Assembly (NCBI GenBank): GCA_900404475.1 | Contig: OUQQ01000187.1 | Location: forward strand, 1 to 31,636 | DNA: 31,636 bases | Direction: 5' to 3' | Source of the DNA: Spongospora subterranea | Taxonomy: Eukaryota > Endomyxa > Phytomyxea > Plasmodiophorida > Plasmodiophoridae | Part shown: in pieces, positions 11,377-22,478 of the stretch | How positions within the stretch are numbered: the stretch's first letter is position 1 | How the letters are laid out: each line of letters begins with the position of its first letter | The notes under the pieces: model-generated | The model's input: the letters and a program-made list of their open reading frames with translations, nothing else | Told to the model about the DNA's origin: nothing | Databases searched by the model: none | Program-made: the position numbers and the translations under genes

Positions 11377-11605
11377 TAGCAGAGTCTTTTCGGGTCAAAA
11401 GTTGGCTAAGTCTTTCATGCAAGGATCATCACTTTTGACTACACAAAACACATTTGTATTGAATTGCTATTGCGTTCAGGTTGGATCTCGGCAAACCATA
11501 TGCCTCAAATATACAGTACATCCTTAATGCTGGGACGGTTCGTTCAACATGTGTGTTAAGAATATAACATCAATTAATGCAAACAGAAGACACGACGTTC
11601 AAAAT
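11377..11605. other. Intergenic, no gene recognised
   Basis: This AT-rich sequence between two plus-strand genes shows no coding similarity. The short coding-like frame starting near 11630 (SVWPNNWHHQRAFDIRANRS) lies in the duplicated block and could be an exon of an unrecognised gene. Confidence 0.4.
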
Positions 11606-12075
11606 GTCCTAAAATGAATATTGTTGCAGCGATTGGCAACTCATGTTGATGGTTCTGTATGGCCGAATAATTGGCACCACCAGAGGGCATTTGACATCAG
11701 AGCAAACCGAAGCGACGAGAACTTCAAAGCTGCATTATCATGAAAAAGTAGGGGATTTTGGTAATGACCTATTTGGGTACAGGAATGAGTGTACTAAAGC
11801 TGTGCGAGCAGAAACATCTGGCTTCAGAGAGCAAACCCGNGTCCTAAAATGAATATTGTTGCAGCGATTGGCAACTCATGTTGATGGTTCTGTATGGCCG
11901 AATAATTGGCACCACCAGAGGGCATTTGACATCAGAGCAAACCGAAGCGACGAGAACTTCAAAGCTGCATTATCATGAAAAAAGTAGGGGATTTTGGTAA
12001 TGACCTATTTGGGTACAGGAATGAGTGTACTAAAGCTGTGCGAGCAGAAACATCTGGCTTCAGAGAGCAAACCCG
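11606..12075. repeat. Near-perfect 234/235-bp tandem duplication separated by a single N (assembly join)
   Basis: Bases 11606-11839 reappear as 11841-12075. The only difference I found is one base in an A-run (five A versus six). The copies are separated by the window's only ambiguous base, N at 11840. This is the pattern left when two overlapping contigs are scaffolded without merging, so the block most likely exists once in the genome. The homopolymer difference also changes the reading frame through the block, so gene calls here are unreliable. Confidence 0.9.
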
Positions 12076-12129
12076 TACGGAGTTAAGGATCGCAGTCTTA
12101 AACAGCGGTGGCTTCGGCTGATTGGGGCG

Positions 12130-13014
12130 ATGATGATGGAAGATCGAGGTCATGTTAGCTCCGATGGAGAGGACATCGCCAATGTCGGCAGGCCTCAGTC
12201 TGAACTCGTAGATGATTTATTAGCGGACGATCTTGAACTGTTTGATTTGTCCCTAAAGAAAAAGAAGAAGAAGAAGAAGAAGAAGGACGATTTATCTGGT
12301 ACATTGGCTAGTGAGTTGTGAATAAGATTCTGTGTTAAGTTCGATGGGCTGTTCAGAGGTTTCAACGTCTGTGGCCACAAGTACGGGTGAAAGAACTTGG
12401 GATGGTAGTGATCGCGATTATGGATATATTGAAGTGAGACCTATGATGGAATGCAGTTTTGGCCAGTTACTCACACTAAATATTTTAGATGCTCGATCGT
12501 ATATTTCGTTTGCTACGGGAGAAAAACCCTAACCTGTCCGAAAGGAAAAGACATTCGATGCCTCCACCACAAATGGTCAGAATTGGGTCTCGTAAGACGA
12601 TGTGGGCGAATATCAGCCAAATGTGCGATACGCTCAATCGCAACATGGAACATATGATCTCGTTCTTTATTGCTGAACTGGGTACTGAAGGTTCGGTTGA
12701 TGGAAACCAACGGCTTGTTGTAAGAACCGATTAGCTCTCATAGCATGTCGGCTTTTTATCCTAATATTTTACGAATGATTCAGATCAAAGGGCGCTATCT
12801 TCCAAAACAGATAGAGAGTCTTCTGAAAAAGTACATCAAAGAATACGTCGAATGCAGTATGTGTAAGAACCCAGAGACGACCCTTTCTCGGGACAGTCTT
12901 ACACGGTTGTATTTCATCAAGTGTGAGATGTGCGGTTCCTCTCGCTCCGTCGCCCCTATCAAATCTGGTTTCCATGCCACGCTTCGCGCTGATCGCCGTG
13001 CTGCTAAGAAATAA
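12130..13014 (+). CDS. EIF2S2: Translation initiation factor eIF2 subunit beta
   Basis: eIF2-beta is part of the GTP-binding ternary complex that brings initiator tRNA to the 40S subunit, and it contacts eIF5 and eIF2B through lysine blocks. Four exons, 12130-12298, 12357-12433, 12489-12719 and 12784-13014, join in frame to 235 aa (introns 58, 55 and 64 nt). Visible in order are an acidic N-terminus, one lysine block (LSL then ten K), [73 protein letters not shown], and the zinc ribbon CSMC ... CEMC with SVAPIKSGF. It has one K-block where yeast and animals have three, and is shorter than theirs (yeast 285 aa). Three consecutive ATGs (12130, 12133, 12136) make the exact start uncertain. The frame is also open further upstream, into the duplicated block. 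Confidence 0.95.
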
Positions 13015-13056
13015 TTCACCATCTGATACAGCAATTTTTTTATGATTCATCTTCTC

Positions 13057-13062
13057 AATAAA
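13057..13062 (+). terminator. Likely poly(A) signal of eIF2-beta
   Basis: AATAAA lies 43 bp past the eIF2-beta stop, in the 152-bp gap between two convergent genes. Confidence 0.5.
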
Positions 13063-13166
13063 TGCATTTTACGTCACTTTGTTGATTTAAAACTACAGCT
13101 ACTATAATACATGCAATACTACTTATGTAAACCGTTCAACAGAAATTACAATCGTATTAAGCGTAT

Positions 13167-16100
13167 TTATTGAAAACCGAATAATACAGGATCAATTTTC
13201 TTGCGACGGCGTCGATTCTTTTTCTTCTTCGTGGTGGCACTGGACTGAGCATCCGAATTCATATCTGAAGTTGCGCGTTCGTCGGCACGGGACCGGCCTT
13301 TAACAGGCAATTTCGCTTCGTCAAAATCCTTATGCTGCAAAAAGCCCGTTGCAAAAGCTTCTACTTTGGACGAACGACCCAAATATTCATAAATATATTG
13401 ACGAATAGCTTGTGGTGACTTCAACGTAATGAGAAATTCAGCAAGTGCAATGTCTGAGTGAAGATTGTGATTAGAAACAGGACACTGCTAAACTTTCAAA
13501 TTCAACATACCACAGTCAGCAGAAATACCCTCCATTTGTACTTTGCACCATTGCTGAAATGCAGGAGAGAGTCTTGGTCCACCAAACTCATTGCTGTTCA
13601 GCCCTGGTCGTGATACGCTTGACTGTTTACTCTGAGGCTGATTCGTAACACTGCTCCTATCGTTTGACGCCCAGAACAGATCGTCTTCTGAACCGCTCGA
13701 ACTCTCGTCTGCATCGGATAAGCATGGAGAATTACCAACCTCACAAGATATCGGGTTCGTGGCAGGATCGAGAGTGGCAGACTGTGGCGCTAATAATATT
13801 GCTTCAGGACGAGAAATTGGAGCATCATTACAGCTAGACGGTCCGCTCAAACTGGCACCTTGAGACCTAGACAGAGCGGGGCCGTTGGACCAGGCCGGCG
13901 TTGCAGCAGCCTGTGCACGAGGCCAGGCTGGCCCGGCAACGGCTGCGCTCCAGGCCGAAGTTGTGGCAGGCCGAGCGTGGGATTGTACGACCTTTTGCTG
14001 CTCTTTCTGAATCTGACGAATACTAACGGCCGCTTTCGGAGGTTGTGCCCAATGAGATGAACCGATCTCAGGTTGTGATCTGCCGACTGGCGTAACAGCA
14101 ATTCTAGAAGCCCAACCAGAAGCCGGAGCCGGTTTGGTATTTGCCTCAGTCTGGATCAACTCCTCTTGCTTTTGAATCTCAAGCAGTGATTGGGACACGC
14201 GAGATCCAGTACTCCAGACAGATCCCAGAGTAGACGACGCCTGAAGTTTTTGCTCAGCCTCCTTCTGTTTCCTCAGGGCATTCGCCTCCGCTTGTTGGTG
14301 CAGAATTAATGCTTCTTCCTCGTGCTGTATCTCAACAAGGCTCGCTAAGGGCTTGCTTCGCTTGCCTGGCGTCAATTCTTCGTCTTTGATAGAACTGCCA
14401 AACCAATCATGCAGACGCGCACGGGGAGGCTCACATTGGCTTTCACCACGCTTAACGGATTCGCCAGATGGCACTGCGCTGCTATTTGATAAAGATGGTG
14501 GAACTTGAGCGTCTTTTTGAGTTATAAGCACCGCTTTGACAGGTTCGACCGGAGATACCACATCTGGCATAAGTACCGTTGATTCTGGCTCATTCAAAGG
14601 GAGGGAAGCCTCTTCAACTGCTGCAGCGCCGACAGCACATTTTTGTGGTTCATCGCTTTCAGAACTCTCGACGTGATCCGGAATTGTTAACAGTGACGAT
14701 TCCACAACAGGTGGGACCTGAAGGGGCATTTCTACAGAAGGGTCGATAACAGTAGCTTGCGATGGAACGCTAGAAGAGCTGAATCTTGGCCAGGCCGACC
14801 GAGCAGGAGCCATATCCGACACCTTAGGTCCTTCTGTCGGAACTGAAGTATGCTTTACTGCCGATGAGATTCCCATGTGGCCAAACTGAGAAGTGACTCC
14901 AAACAGGCAGGGATACGAAGGCGATGCATAACTACTAGAAACTTCTGGTCGATAGTTGGGAGGATATACAACCGAAGGCGGCATTTGCTGAATAGCATGG
15001 GAAGATCGCAGAAGTCTTGGATCTCCAGACTGCTGATTGCTCGAAACTGCACTAGAAACAGGCATTTGCGGGGAAGGCGCTGCCATAATAACGGGTACAT
15101 GATCCAGGAATGCCGGATTACCTTGAAGAAACAACGCACCTAATGGGACAAACGCTTCGTCTATGCGGTTCTTGACGGGGAGGGTCAAATGAAAATATTG
15201 TTGGTTATACCATTCTCGCATAGCTTCGGAAGAAAACGGACCGCGAACTGTTCCAGAGGGATCTTGGTACCACCACGAATCTGTGATGATGCCCGGAGCT
15301 TGATCCAAAGGGTGATGGATGTCATCCGCAACAGAAATACGCTCCACCGAATTTAAACTAGCGCTACTGTGCTTTTGGTTTGGCTCCCTATTGGAGTCCT
15401 CGATCGCAGGTTGCACTGATGGTATCGATTGATTCTTTAACGGGGCAGCAGTCGCAGTTGTGGAAGCACCAGCTACATTAGAAACCGTCTTTGAAGTAGG
15501 TAGAACATCGGAAGCGTTTGGCAACGGACGAGGTGCAGGTTGGTTCAACTGTGGTGTGGTTTGACCTTCGCTCTGATCTGAGCAGCGACGCCATGATAAT
15601 GCAGCGTCTGAACGACAATTTACAGAGGACCGTGAGGGAGTATTTGACGACCTTTCGCGCTCAGGAGTGGTAAAAGGCATCGGCGTTTCGGCAGTGAACA
15701 CATGATCCCTACGAGCGCCCCACACTGGACGTTTGCTTTCTCCCAGTAAATGTTCAGGCGCACTGTGATCCGAATAACCATGGCCACTGTCATGGCCACC
15801 AGGAATATCTCGATCGTCATGACGCCAGCTCGGCTTTGTATTCGCTATTTGCGGGCTCGGTGGTTCATCAGGAACCGCGGATCGAGCCCGAGGGAACGAA
15901 AGACGGGACCCTTTCCCAGCCACATTCCTAGGCCGAGCGGAACCGGCAGATACAGGCCCGGTTCGCTGATGAAAACCTGGCATATACCAAGATCCAGATT
16001 CATATATCTCTGACTCGGCCTTGGAGGGAGGTTGAGAGTTGACCGGTAATAGACAGTCTGACGAGACAATGGGAATATTGAACTGAAAATCTGAGGGAGC

Positions 16101-16298
16101 GCGATCAGAGGGAGAGAAGAGTGCGAGCATCTCCGCCTTAGTGTATCGACATGGTACAGTAGCTGCTACGGCTGCGGTTGTGATCTGGCGTGGCGGCAGC
16201 TGTAACGTCGACCGCACGCTTTCTTGCGCTGGCTTCGATGTTTGAGGCGGAGGAGATGCCACCACTGAATTCCATTCCCGAGGCATGAAGGACGACAT
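13167..16298 (-). CDS. GIGYF-type GYF-domain protein (4EHP partner / translational repressor)
   Basis: Two exons, 13511-16298 and 13167-13453, with one 57-nt intron give 1024 aa. RYTKAEMLAL at residues 51-60 is a canonical eIF4E/4EHP-binding motif (Y-x4-L/M-hydrophobic), placed as in animal GIGYF1/2. Residues 342-390 are a GYF domain (WWYQDPSGTVRGPF, MREWYNQQYF, LGALF), which binds proline-rich PPG-phi ligands. The middle is low-complexity Ser/Pro/Gln with a short E/Q/K-rich coiled coil (HQQAEANALRKQKEAEQK). The C-terminal exon carries SPQAIRQYIYEYLG, a basic run, and DPVLFGFQ as last residues, matching the end of GIGYF2 (DPSLLGF). In animals GIGYF with 4EHP silences mRNAs and acts in ribosome-collision quality control. 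It converges with eIF2-beta. The start is the only early in-frame ATG before the binding motif. Confidence 0.88.
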
Positions 16299-16970
16299 GG
16301 ACAGTGGGCAGCCTGTTAATAACCTGAGAGAGACTAACTAGAACCGCAACCAACAGCACTAGGAATAATGCTCAGTCCTTGACGTATTCGAATTGCAATC
16401 ACCTAATGTATGATTACACCAAAAGTCCGCACGCATTTTATTCGTGCTAGCACGGATGATGATTAATGCTGTGATTGATCATGGAATTGACCCCCACGGA
16501 TTCATTGTCTGAGTCGTATCTGGTCAACGGATCCATTTCCAAATGCTCGCAGAATAACTACTTCGCTCAATAAAGCTTTTATTTACTTGGTTTTGCTTAG
16601 TCTAAGTATTAGTCAGTGATCCCGTATAAACGCCGTACAGTTATTAGCAATTCTAGACGTCACTTCCTAGGAAGGCCATTCATGTAATTACAATTGCCTT
16701 GGTTGCCACGCGGTCTTGCTATATTCGATTTTTATCCGGTTAACCCCGTCCTTTATCCGACCGACCGTATCCTGATCGGCCGATCCTCATTGATAGTGAT
16801 TAGTCCGTGCCCGTTTATATCTCTCTATCTGCTGCTGCTTGTCTCCTCACGGTTATCTCACTCTTATCCAAGGTCGCCTGCGCCTTGTCGCGCCCGCTCT
16901 CATTCTACACCCTTTACTCACCGCATCCCCAGGCATCAATCACGCGTCCACTTCCTGCTTATCGGATGGC
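16299..16970. other. Divergent intergenic region, no gene recognised
   Basis: About 670 bp lie between GIGYF (-) and the Spt20-like gene (+). The part 16694-16970 is open in one plus frame, continuous with the first exon of the next gene, but it is low-complexity and lacks family similarity. I treat it as promoter and 5' UTR. Confidence 0.45.
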
Positions 16971-19205
16971 ATGACTCCTGAGCAAGATCTGATTCTGCGA
17001 GCACAAAATGACGAAATACTTCGCCTGAAAAATGGTCAAAATTTTCTTCCCATTGCAGAATCTCCTTTATTGTATCTAATGACAATTTTTTAGAGATCAA
17101 AAAGTTAGATACCTTGTTGGTTGGCTCCGGGTTAGAAAATGGATCGCCAAACCGCCTTGGTTATCTTTTATTTGAAGATAAAGCCGTTGTCGATCGCAAT
17201 GATGTCGATGTTGCGTCATTTATTGGTCATCCTTGGGCACAGTTGAAAACGTATTTACCTGCTGCAGAAACGTCCTTTAATGGTATAATCTCATTTGAAT
17301 CACGTTCGATTTGGTTTTACAACAAAATGTTTTTACCCACGTCAAATGTCCATCTCATTTTTCAACTTAGAGTCGCTTCTGTCAAAACGAATTAATCCAT
17401 CTGCTCCATTATCGCTTGTTAGTTGCACTCATTGCCGGCGCATAATGGCAGCTGTGGCGTTTCTTACTCACCTTGGTGCCTACTATCTCATAAGTTGTTT
17501 GACTTGAATACTTAACCCGTTGATTAGATCGTTGCTCGCCCATTTCGGCCAAACAAATTGATGCTGAAGCTTGTCGTGTGGTTCCTATGATTTGTGACCC
17601 TGATATACAAAGTATGGTTTTGAACTCTGATATTGTGTATTACTCATTTTGAAAAATAGGTGCTCCATCAGCAGTTGCAGTTGACGACTGCACAGCAGCT
17701 GAATCAAAATCGGAAGTGGAGACGTCCCCCAATCTTATGATGGGATACCATTTCGGTCAAAAGAGTACAATTGTGCCCCAATTCGGCCCGTACAGTTGCT
17801 GACTTAGTTCGTTATCAGTCACTTCAGTCGGTGATTATCCACTGCGTCATCTCAAAATCATGTTTACTCGGAAGGTCGGCTATCATGTTTTTGAATTTTA
17901 TTAGGTTTCTGACAACGTCTTCAGTTGAGATACCCTTGCGTACCAAGGCCCGGGGATAATTACTTGAGAAAGATCAATCGGAAGCGAGCTTTCGTTCGTG
18001 ATCTGTTACTGACACAAAACCCTATACCAAAAGGGCAAAACCCTGCGAAAACTATGAAGCCCCTTCGTAAGCCAATGCCACAAAGGGTTAACCCTTTGGC
18101 AGTTCCTTCGGCCACGCCATCGATCCCAAGCCCCTCGTACGCACCATTTCCTTCAATCACCTACTCATTTTGAATAGCGTTTGTTTCTATAGTCCACAAA
18201 TAGATGTTGGGTCGACAGCTCCGAATATTCCCCGGCCACGTATGGTTCTGATGCCTTTTCAAATATTTAACTGATTGGTATTTCAGCACCGTCAAACATT
18301 CAAATGTCGGCACAGATGGCTGCAGCTCGTCAGGTAAGCTGTATTGAGGTCCTTGTTGTATGTTTGATGTTTACCCAGTCGTTAGGTGTTAATGAACTCG
18401 CAACGTTCAGCAGCTGCTGCTGCAAATATTGATCCAAGGATGCAACAGCAACAATTCCTTGTTTCGCAGCAACAAAAGCATATGGTCTGAATATGTATCG
18501 CTTGGAAATTTGTAGACTTTAGTGATAAGCGTCGCACAGATGCAACTCCAAATGCAGCATCAACAGACATCACAAGCTAATCAGAATTTCGAGTCTCAAA
18601 TGATAAAGAAAAACATTGCGGCCATGTCGATGGGTTTAACGTCGGCAAGGCCAGCGATTGCATCGCTTACGACACGGCCAGGTCGAAAGCCCAAAGCAAA
18701 GTCAGTGAAAAGAGGTGTTTCAGCACCGGCACCAGCGACACCTCGGTTTGATCCTCGAGGTAAACCTGTTCTCTGAATTCTCAAATAATGGCTGAAAAGA
18801 ACTTGCTTAGCGCCGTCAAGGTCATCGCCGCTGATTCCTGGACATGCAATAGCATTGGTAGGTCTCGAGATGGTTGTGAAAGTTGTCAATATTTGTTTCA
18901 TTCATTCGCCCAATTTGTGAAGGCTGGTGAACCGCCCACGTTACCGTCGAAGCCTGACATCATCACTGCGCAACCTGCAGCTTCAGTTGACAAAATGCAG
19001 CAACAACAACGGTTGATGAATCTCACCGCCGAGCAGAAATGTTAGATTTTTTGCCTCGAATGATTTACACTCTGATTCTGACAGTATCTTAGTGAAATTA
19101 TTGCTCTCTACGTCAGATCTAACCGTACTCGAACTGAACAATGAACCGACGCTTCCCAGTTTACGAGGTCCTTCGCTTCCTCCGTCTTCTTCCAGACCAT
19201 TCTAA
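16971..19205 (+). CDS. Putative Spt20-like SAGA subunit
   Basis: Fourteen exons join with frame preserved to 494 aa: 16971-17034, 17094-17303, 17371-17475, 17528-17611, 17660-17755, 17808-17830, 17925-18136, 18193-18239, 18287-18333, 18386-18484, 18540-18759, 18811-18857, 18923-19040 and 19093-19205. Spt20 is a scaffold of the SAGA co-activator complex. Evidence for this assignment is moderate. The segment around EACRVVPMICDPDIQS resembles the Spt20 pattern E....(P)LCLDPS..V. A Pro-rich stretch is followed by Gln/Met-rich sequence (IDPRMQQQQFLVSQQQ). The basic block GRKPKAKSVKRG then PATPRF resembles the C-terminus of human SUPT20H. The N-terminus is a short leucine-rich helix (MTPEQDLILRAQNDEILRLK). 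Another Gln-rich nuclear regulator (Mediator-like) remains possible. The intron ending at 18922 uses an AAG acceptor. Confidence 0.6.
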
Positions 19206-19351
19206 TGTATTTGTTTATTAATATTATAAATCGCTCACTTCTCATGTTTTCTAACGTCCAATCCAATAGTAAAAGTTCTGTTACAGTTCGAACACATGCT
19301 CCTTTATTGAACATCTAATCTTCTACGTAATGGCTCTATGGATGATGATCA

Positions 19352-19870
19352 TTAGGTTCCGCAAAACTGCTGATTGAATTTCAGTAATCTTTTCTCGAGT
19401 CGTGTCGCACGGTTAATAGCTTCATTTTTTTCTTGAATGGCCTCTTTTGCACTCTCCGATGTCGCTGACAGTACTTCAGCCATTGATGCCACAGCTTTGG
19501 CCATTGAATTCTGAAAAGCTCTGACATCGCACCTGTTATTAATACATTCATCACATTGGGGCCCAGTCTGCACTGCGACGGAACATTGTTCGCTTGTGTT
19601 GATATTCGAAGATAACTGATTGCCCAGACGTTCATGTTTAACTGACATGTCGATTACACTCAATGAAGACAACCGATCCAGCAATGCCTCCATCGATAAA
19701 GTCAGTTTATCTTGGGCGGTAGACAGGTCCCGAATGTTATGGTTTAAGCAATTTGACATCAGTAATAGCGAGCTGATTTCTATATCATCCGTCTGGCGAT
19801 GCATTGTTAATGAGCTATACGATCTAACACCGTTAGCCATACTCGGTATCTCTGTATCAAAAACCATCAT
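19352..19870 (-). CDS. Small coiled-coil protein, 172 aa (hypothetical)
   Basis: This is a single-exon open frame of 172 aa. It is predominantly alpha-helical with two long heptad-like stretches (DLSTAQDKLTLSMEALLDRL; SATSESAKEAIQEKNEAINR). A short CxxC-containing patch, CDECINNRC, lies between them. No membrane segment or signal peptide is visible. It could be a subunit of a cytoskeletal or vesicle-tethering complex, but I recognise no family. It lies convergent with the Spt20-like gene and co-directional with the OSBP-like gene upstream (175 bp gap). The lack of introns is unusual for this neighbourhood. Confidence 0.55.
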   Translation of the reverse strand: MMVFDTEIPSMANGVRSYSSLTMHRQTDDIEISSLLLMSNCLNHNIRDLSTAQDKLTLSMEALLDRLSSLSVIDMSVKHERLGNQLSSNINTSEQCSVAVQTGPQCDECINNRCDVRAFQNSMAKAVASMAEVLSATSESAKEAIQEKNEAINRATRLEKRLLKFNQQFCGT

Positions 19871-20045
19871 GTCATCCTACTTCAGACTAATCTCTGCAGA
19901 ACATTATGACTTCAGCCTATGTCACCCAAACTCAGAGTTAACCGATATTACATTGGTGCGAAAACAGTGTTAAATTTTGGTGCTCTCAAGGAAAAAGCAT
20001 TAAGGAGGTTTAGTTGATTCTATTAGCTATTCGTTTCTGTCATAT

Positions 20046-21684
20046 TTACAGATCACTGCTAGCACTTTCCCTTTGTTCATAACCTTGCCTCCTCAAAGCT
20101 CTGTCAGATCTCTGAAGTTCTTCAAGTTCTACTTTTTTGGCCTGCGCGAGATCAAACTTTCCTTCCGAAAGGGCCTTCAAATCCTCTCTAAATCGTGAAT
20201 CTGACGGTATAGGGTTTTCGGCTGGGACGGTTGAAGCATCCAGTTTCTGTCTAACGTCATATAGGACGACACCATTGCTTCTTATTTCGCCAATCCACGA
20301 TCCATCAATCTGGTCCACCTTATTGCCGTCCTTGATGATGTCACCACGAAAAGTGTCCGATGGGCTAGGGCTTGACACAAACCAGCTTCTGTGAAAATGT
20401 CAACAAAGGGGATACTATATTGTCCAGGAAGGAATAGCCCAACTTCAGATAGCCAACACCATCAGGATGAAATACAACTTCACACGATATGTTGTTCTGC
20501 TCGTCCCGTATTGTCATCTGCCCTAAATACTCGGAAACACGGTCTCCATATCTGGAACACACGCAAACTGACGTAAGTCGAGAGTATCGGAACATGTTGA
20601 TGAACCCTACAGGACGCCACTTAACCAAAGGTATGGCAGTGTATATGATATAGATGTGCCATCGGAAAATTCAACAATGTTAGGACCACTCTGCGATCTA
20701 ACACAAACCAAAATCAGCCCCAGAAAATCAATAAGCGTTTAGCAAAATACGCTTTCAGCGCATTTCCTCGCCATGACGCTGCAAATTGAGCACATCCATG
20801 CAGTTTATCTGAATACACTTAAATTGAATGATACTGAACAGTAAGATCGGGAGAGTAACTGACAAAGCCCATCCGCTCCAAACACCTGATAATGGGAAAC
20901 AGGGGGATGATGGCTTGTTTGCTCAAGATATACTTGAGTACCATCAGGAAAGGTTGACTGCAATGTCTCCCCAACTATATGCCAGACAGCATAACAGAGC
21001 TTTGAAAGAACTTCCGAATGTAATTCTTATCTTCCAGCTTACGGATAGGATTAAATGGTTTCCATTGCCGGATGTTGACGTGTAGACCTGCTATGGCAAA
21101 CGCTATTACGTATTTGAACCTTTCAACAGGGTCGGTTTGCAATGCTGCTTTCCGCAATAAAATTGGAGCACAGGACCACCCATCTGACAGTCGACCCAGA
21201 AATGAACGGGGCTCAAATATACGAACTGGCAACGAAACACTATAAAACCCGAAGTAAGAAGCAGCATTACTTTAGTCATCGTTCAAACCAACGAAATAAT
21301 ATTAACAGTGTTTCCTGCCATTATATTCCAGCCTAACGTTTTCACAGCATCCCAGACAATACGACGCTGAAGACAATGGTTTATATATGCGTTAGACAAA
21401 ACTAACTCGTTTGACATTACCTGAATATCAAGCATCTTTGGATCATCAAATATCAGCCCACCCGTCTGGCACACATTTGACACATCACCGACCATTAGCC
21501 TGTCGCGTTCTGTGCTATATTGTCAATACCTCATATATGAACAAAGCAACAATGTTGAAGTCGTACCTAATGCTTCACGTAAATCTTGATCCAGCTGGGT
21601 TCTTTCGGACTGATCCAATTTGCATTCGAATTTTTCTGCAGCGGCCCCAAGTTTGTTTTCATCAATAGTCTCAAACTCGGCCAT
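20046..21684 (-). CDS. Oxysterol-binding protein-related protein (ORP/Osh), short form
   Basis: This family moves sterols or phosphatidylserine against PI4P at membrane contact sites. ATG 21684 begins MAEFETIDENKLG. Several introns of 50-65 nt restore one frame through all family landmarks: ISVSLPVRIFEPRSFL (lipid-pocket lid region), TDPVERFKYVIAFAIAGL, KPFNPILGETLQ (ORP signature), EQTSHHPPVSHYQVF (fingerprint motif that binds PI4P), LHGCAQFAASWRGNALKA, EFSDGTSISYTLPYLWLSGV, FHPDGVGYLKSWF, IDGSWIGEI, and the C-terminal helix PSDSRFREDLKALSEGKFDL then LEELQRSDRALRR. The frame fits only when the stretches at about 21512-21564, 21010, 20800, 20730 and 20560 are removed as introns. No PH domain or ankyrin repeats are present before the ORD, so it is a lipid-binding-domain-only form of roughly 400-450 aa. 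Confidence 0.92.
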
Positions 21685-21891
21685 CGAATGAAAGCGTTAG
21701 CAAAAAAAAGCTGAAACCCCAATTGATGGCGGATTTATGGGATAATGATAATATATCGAGTCTCCTATTTGTAGGTCTATAATCTAATCTGGGGTAAAGG
21801 TAATCAAGTGGTGATATATCTGATCGATTACCGGAGATACGCTAGTACTGTAGGAGGTGTGTACTGTACTGTCGAGATGACTGGGATCAAA
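21685..21891. other. 5' flank of the ORP gene; no gene seen
   Basis: AT-rich sequence with no recognised gene. It ends at the first copy of a 54-bp direct repeat. Confidence 0.4.
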
Positions 21892-21943
21892 GGGACAGTT
21901 AGGTGTATATTACATGACGGAGGAAGGGGTGGCCCACGGCACT

Positions 21944-22086
21944 GGGATCGTGTATCACCTAGAGAAGCTGGACAGTCTCTGTTTTGGGTTCACTCGTCTG
22001 GACATCTCCGAACATAGCGTCCAGACGAGTAAAGCCGAAACAGAGACTTTCCAGCTTCTCTTCAATCAAGGTGATACCACGATCCC
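21944..22086. repeat. Long imperfect hairpin, ~60-bp arms, ~15-nt loop
   Basis: Bases 21944-22003 pair with 22019-22086 as inverted complement. Both ends read GGGATC/GATCCC and the loop side reads CGTCTGGAC/GTCCAGACG. Short insertions and mismatches are present. Each arm encodes the same peptide on opposite strands: LCFGFTRLD is read from both. This is a recent inverted duplication of part of the coding fragment at 21959-22237. RNA from it would fold into a long stem. Confidence 0.85.
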
Positions 22087-22237
22087 TTTCTTCATCGGTT
22101 ACACCGAATCCGGTTGCCATTGACGCCTTCTTTGTCTTTTTATATTTCTTTAGAATGGACGCGAGCCTACTTTTTGCGGTCTTGGTATCCCAAACCCGCT
22201 TGGAATCCTTGAACTGTTCATTAATGAAATCCGCCAT
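21959..22237 (-). pseudogene. Myb/SANT-like DNA-binding domain fragment, transposon-associated type
   Basis: The minus-strand open frame of 92 aa reads FINEQFKDSKRVW, ILKKYKKTKKASMATGFGV, DEERDRGITLIEEKLESLC and TRLDAMFGD. This resembles the Myb/SANT-like proteins common near Harbinger-type and other transposons, with a helix-rich basic N-terminus and then a GxGxT-D-E..GI...E..L...C....+LDALFG pattern. The family match is by pattern only. It starts without a proper gene context and ends in the hairpin, so I call it a remnant rather than a working gene. Confidence 0.45.
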
Positions 22238-22450
22238 CGATGCAAATCCCGATGATTTTCACCTTTACCGGCAATCATGGGCCCCCTGGTCTTGCCGGTA
22301 ACAAAGTCGAAATTGTTCTTTGATATCAAGTCAATGTGATGTAGGTAACTTCAGCATTACTGGTGTGCTGATTACCCAAGTTGCCAAAAACACGAACCTT
22401 GGGAGTGGATTGCGGACTGCACTTTGATCACCCCTACCCGGAATTCGGAA

Positions 22451-22478
22451 TCTTTTGCCCAAATTTTGGGCCAAAAGA
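22451..22478. other. 28-bp near-perfect palindrome
   Basis: TCTTTTG-CCCAAA is followed by TTTGGGCCAAAAGA. The halves are inverse complements apart from one base gap and a one-base centre. It sits inside the repeat block; it may be the end of a small inverted-repeat element or chance. Confidence 0.5.

Noticed and set aside
11643..11852. 69-aa open frame running through the N
   Set aside because: It lies entirely within the duplicated contig end and changes frame between the two copies.
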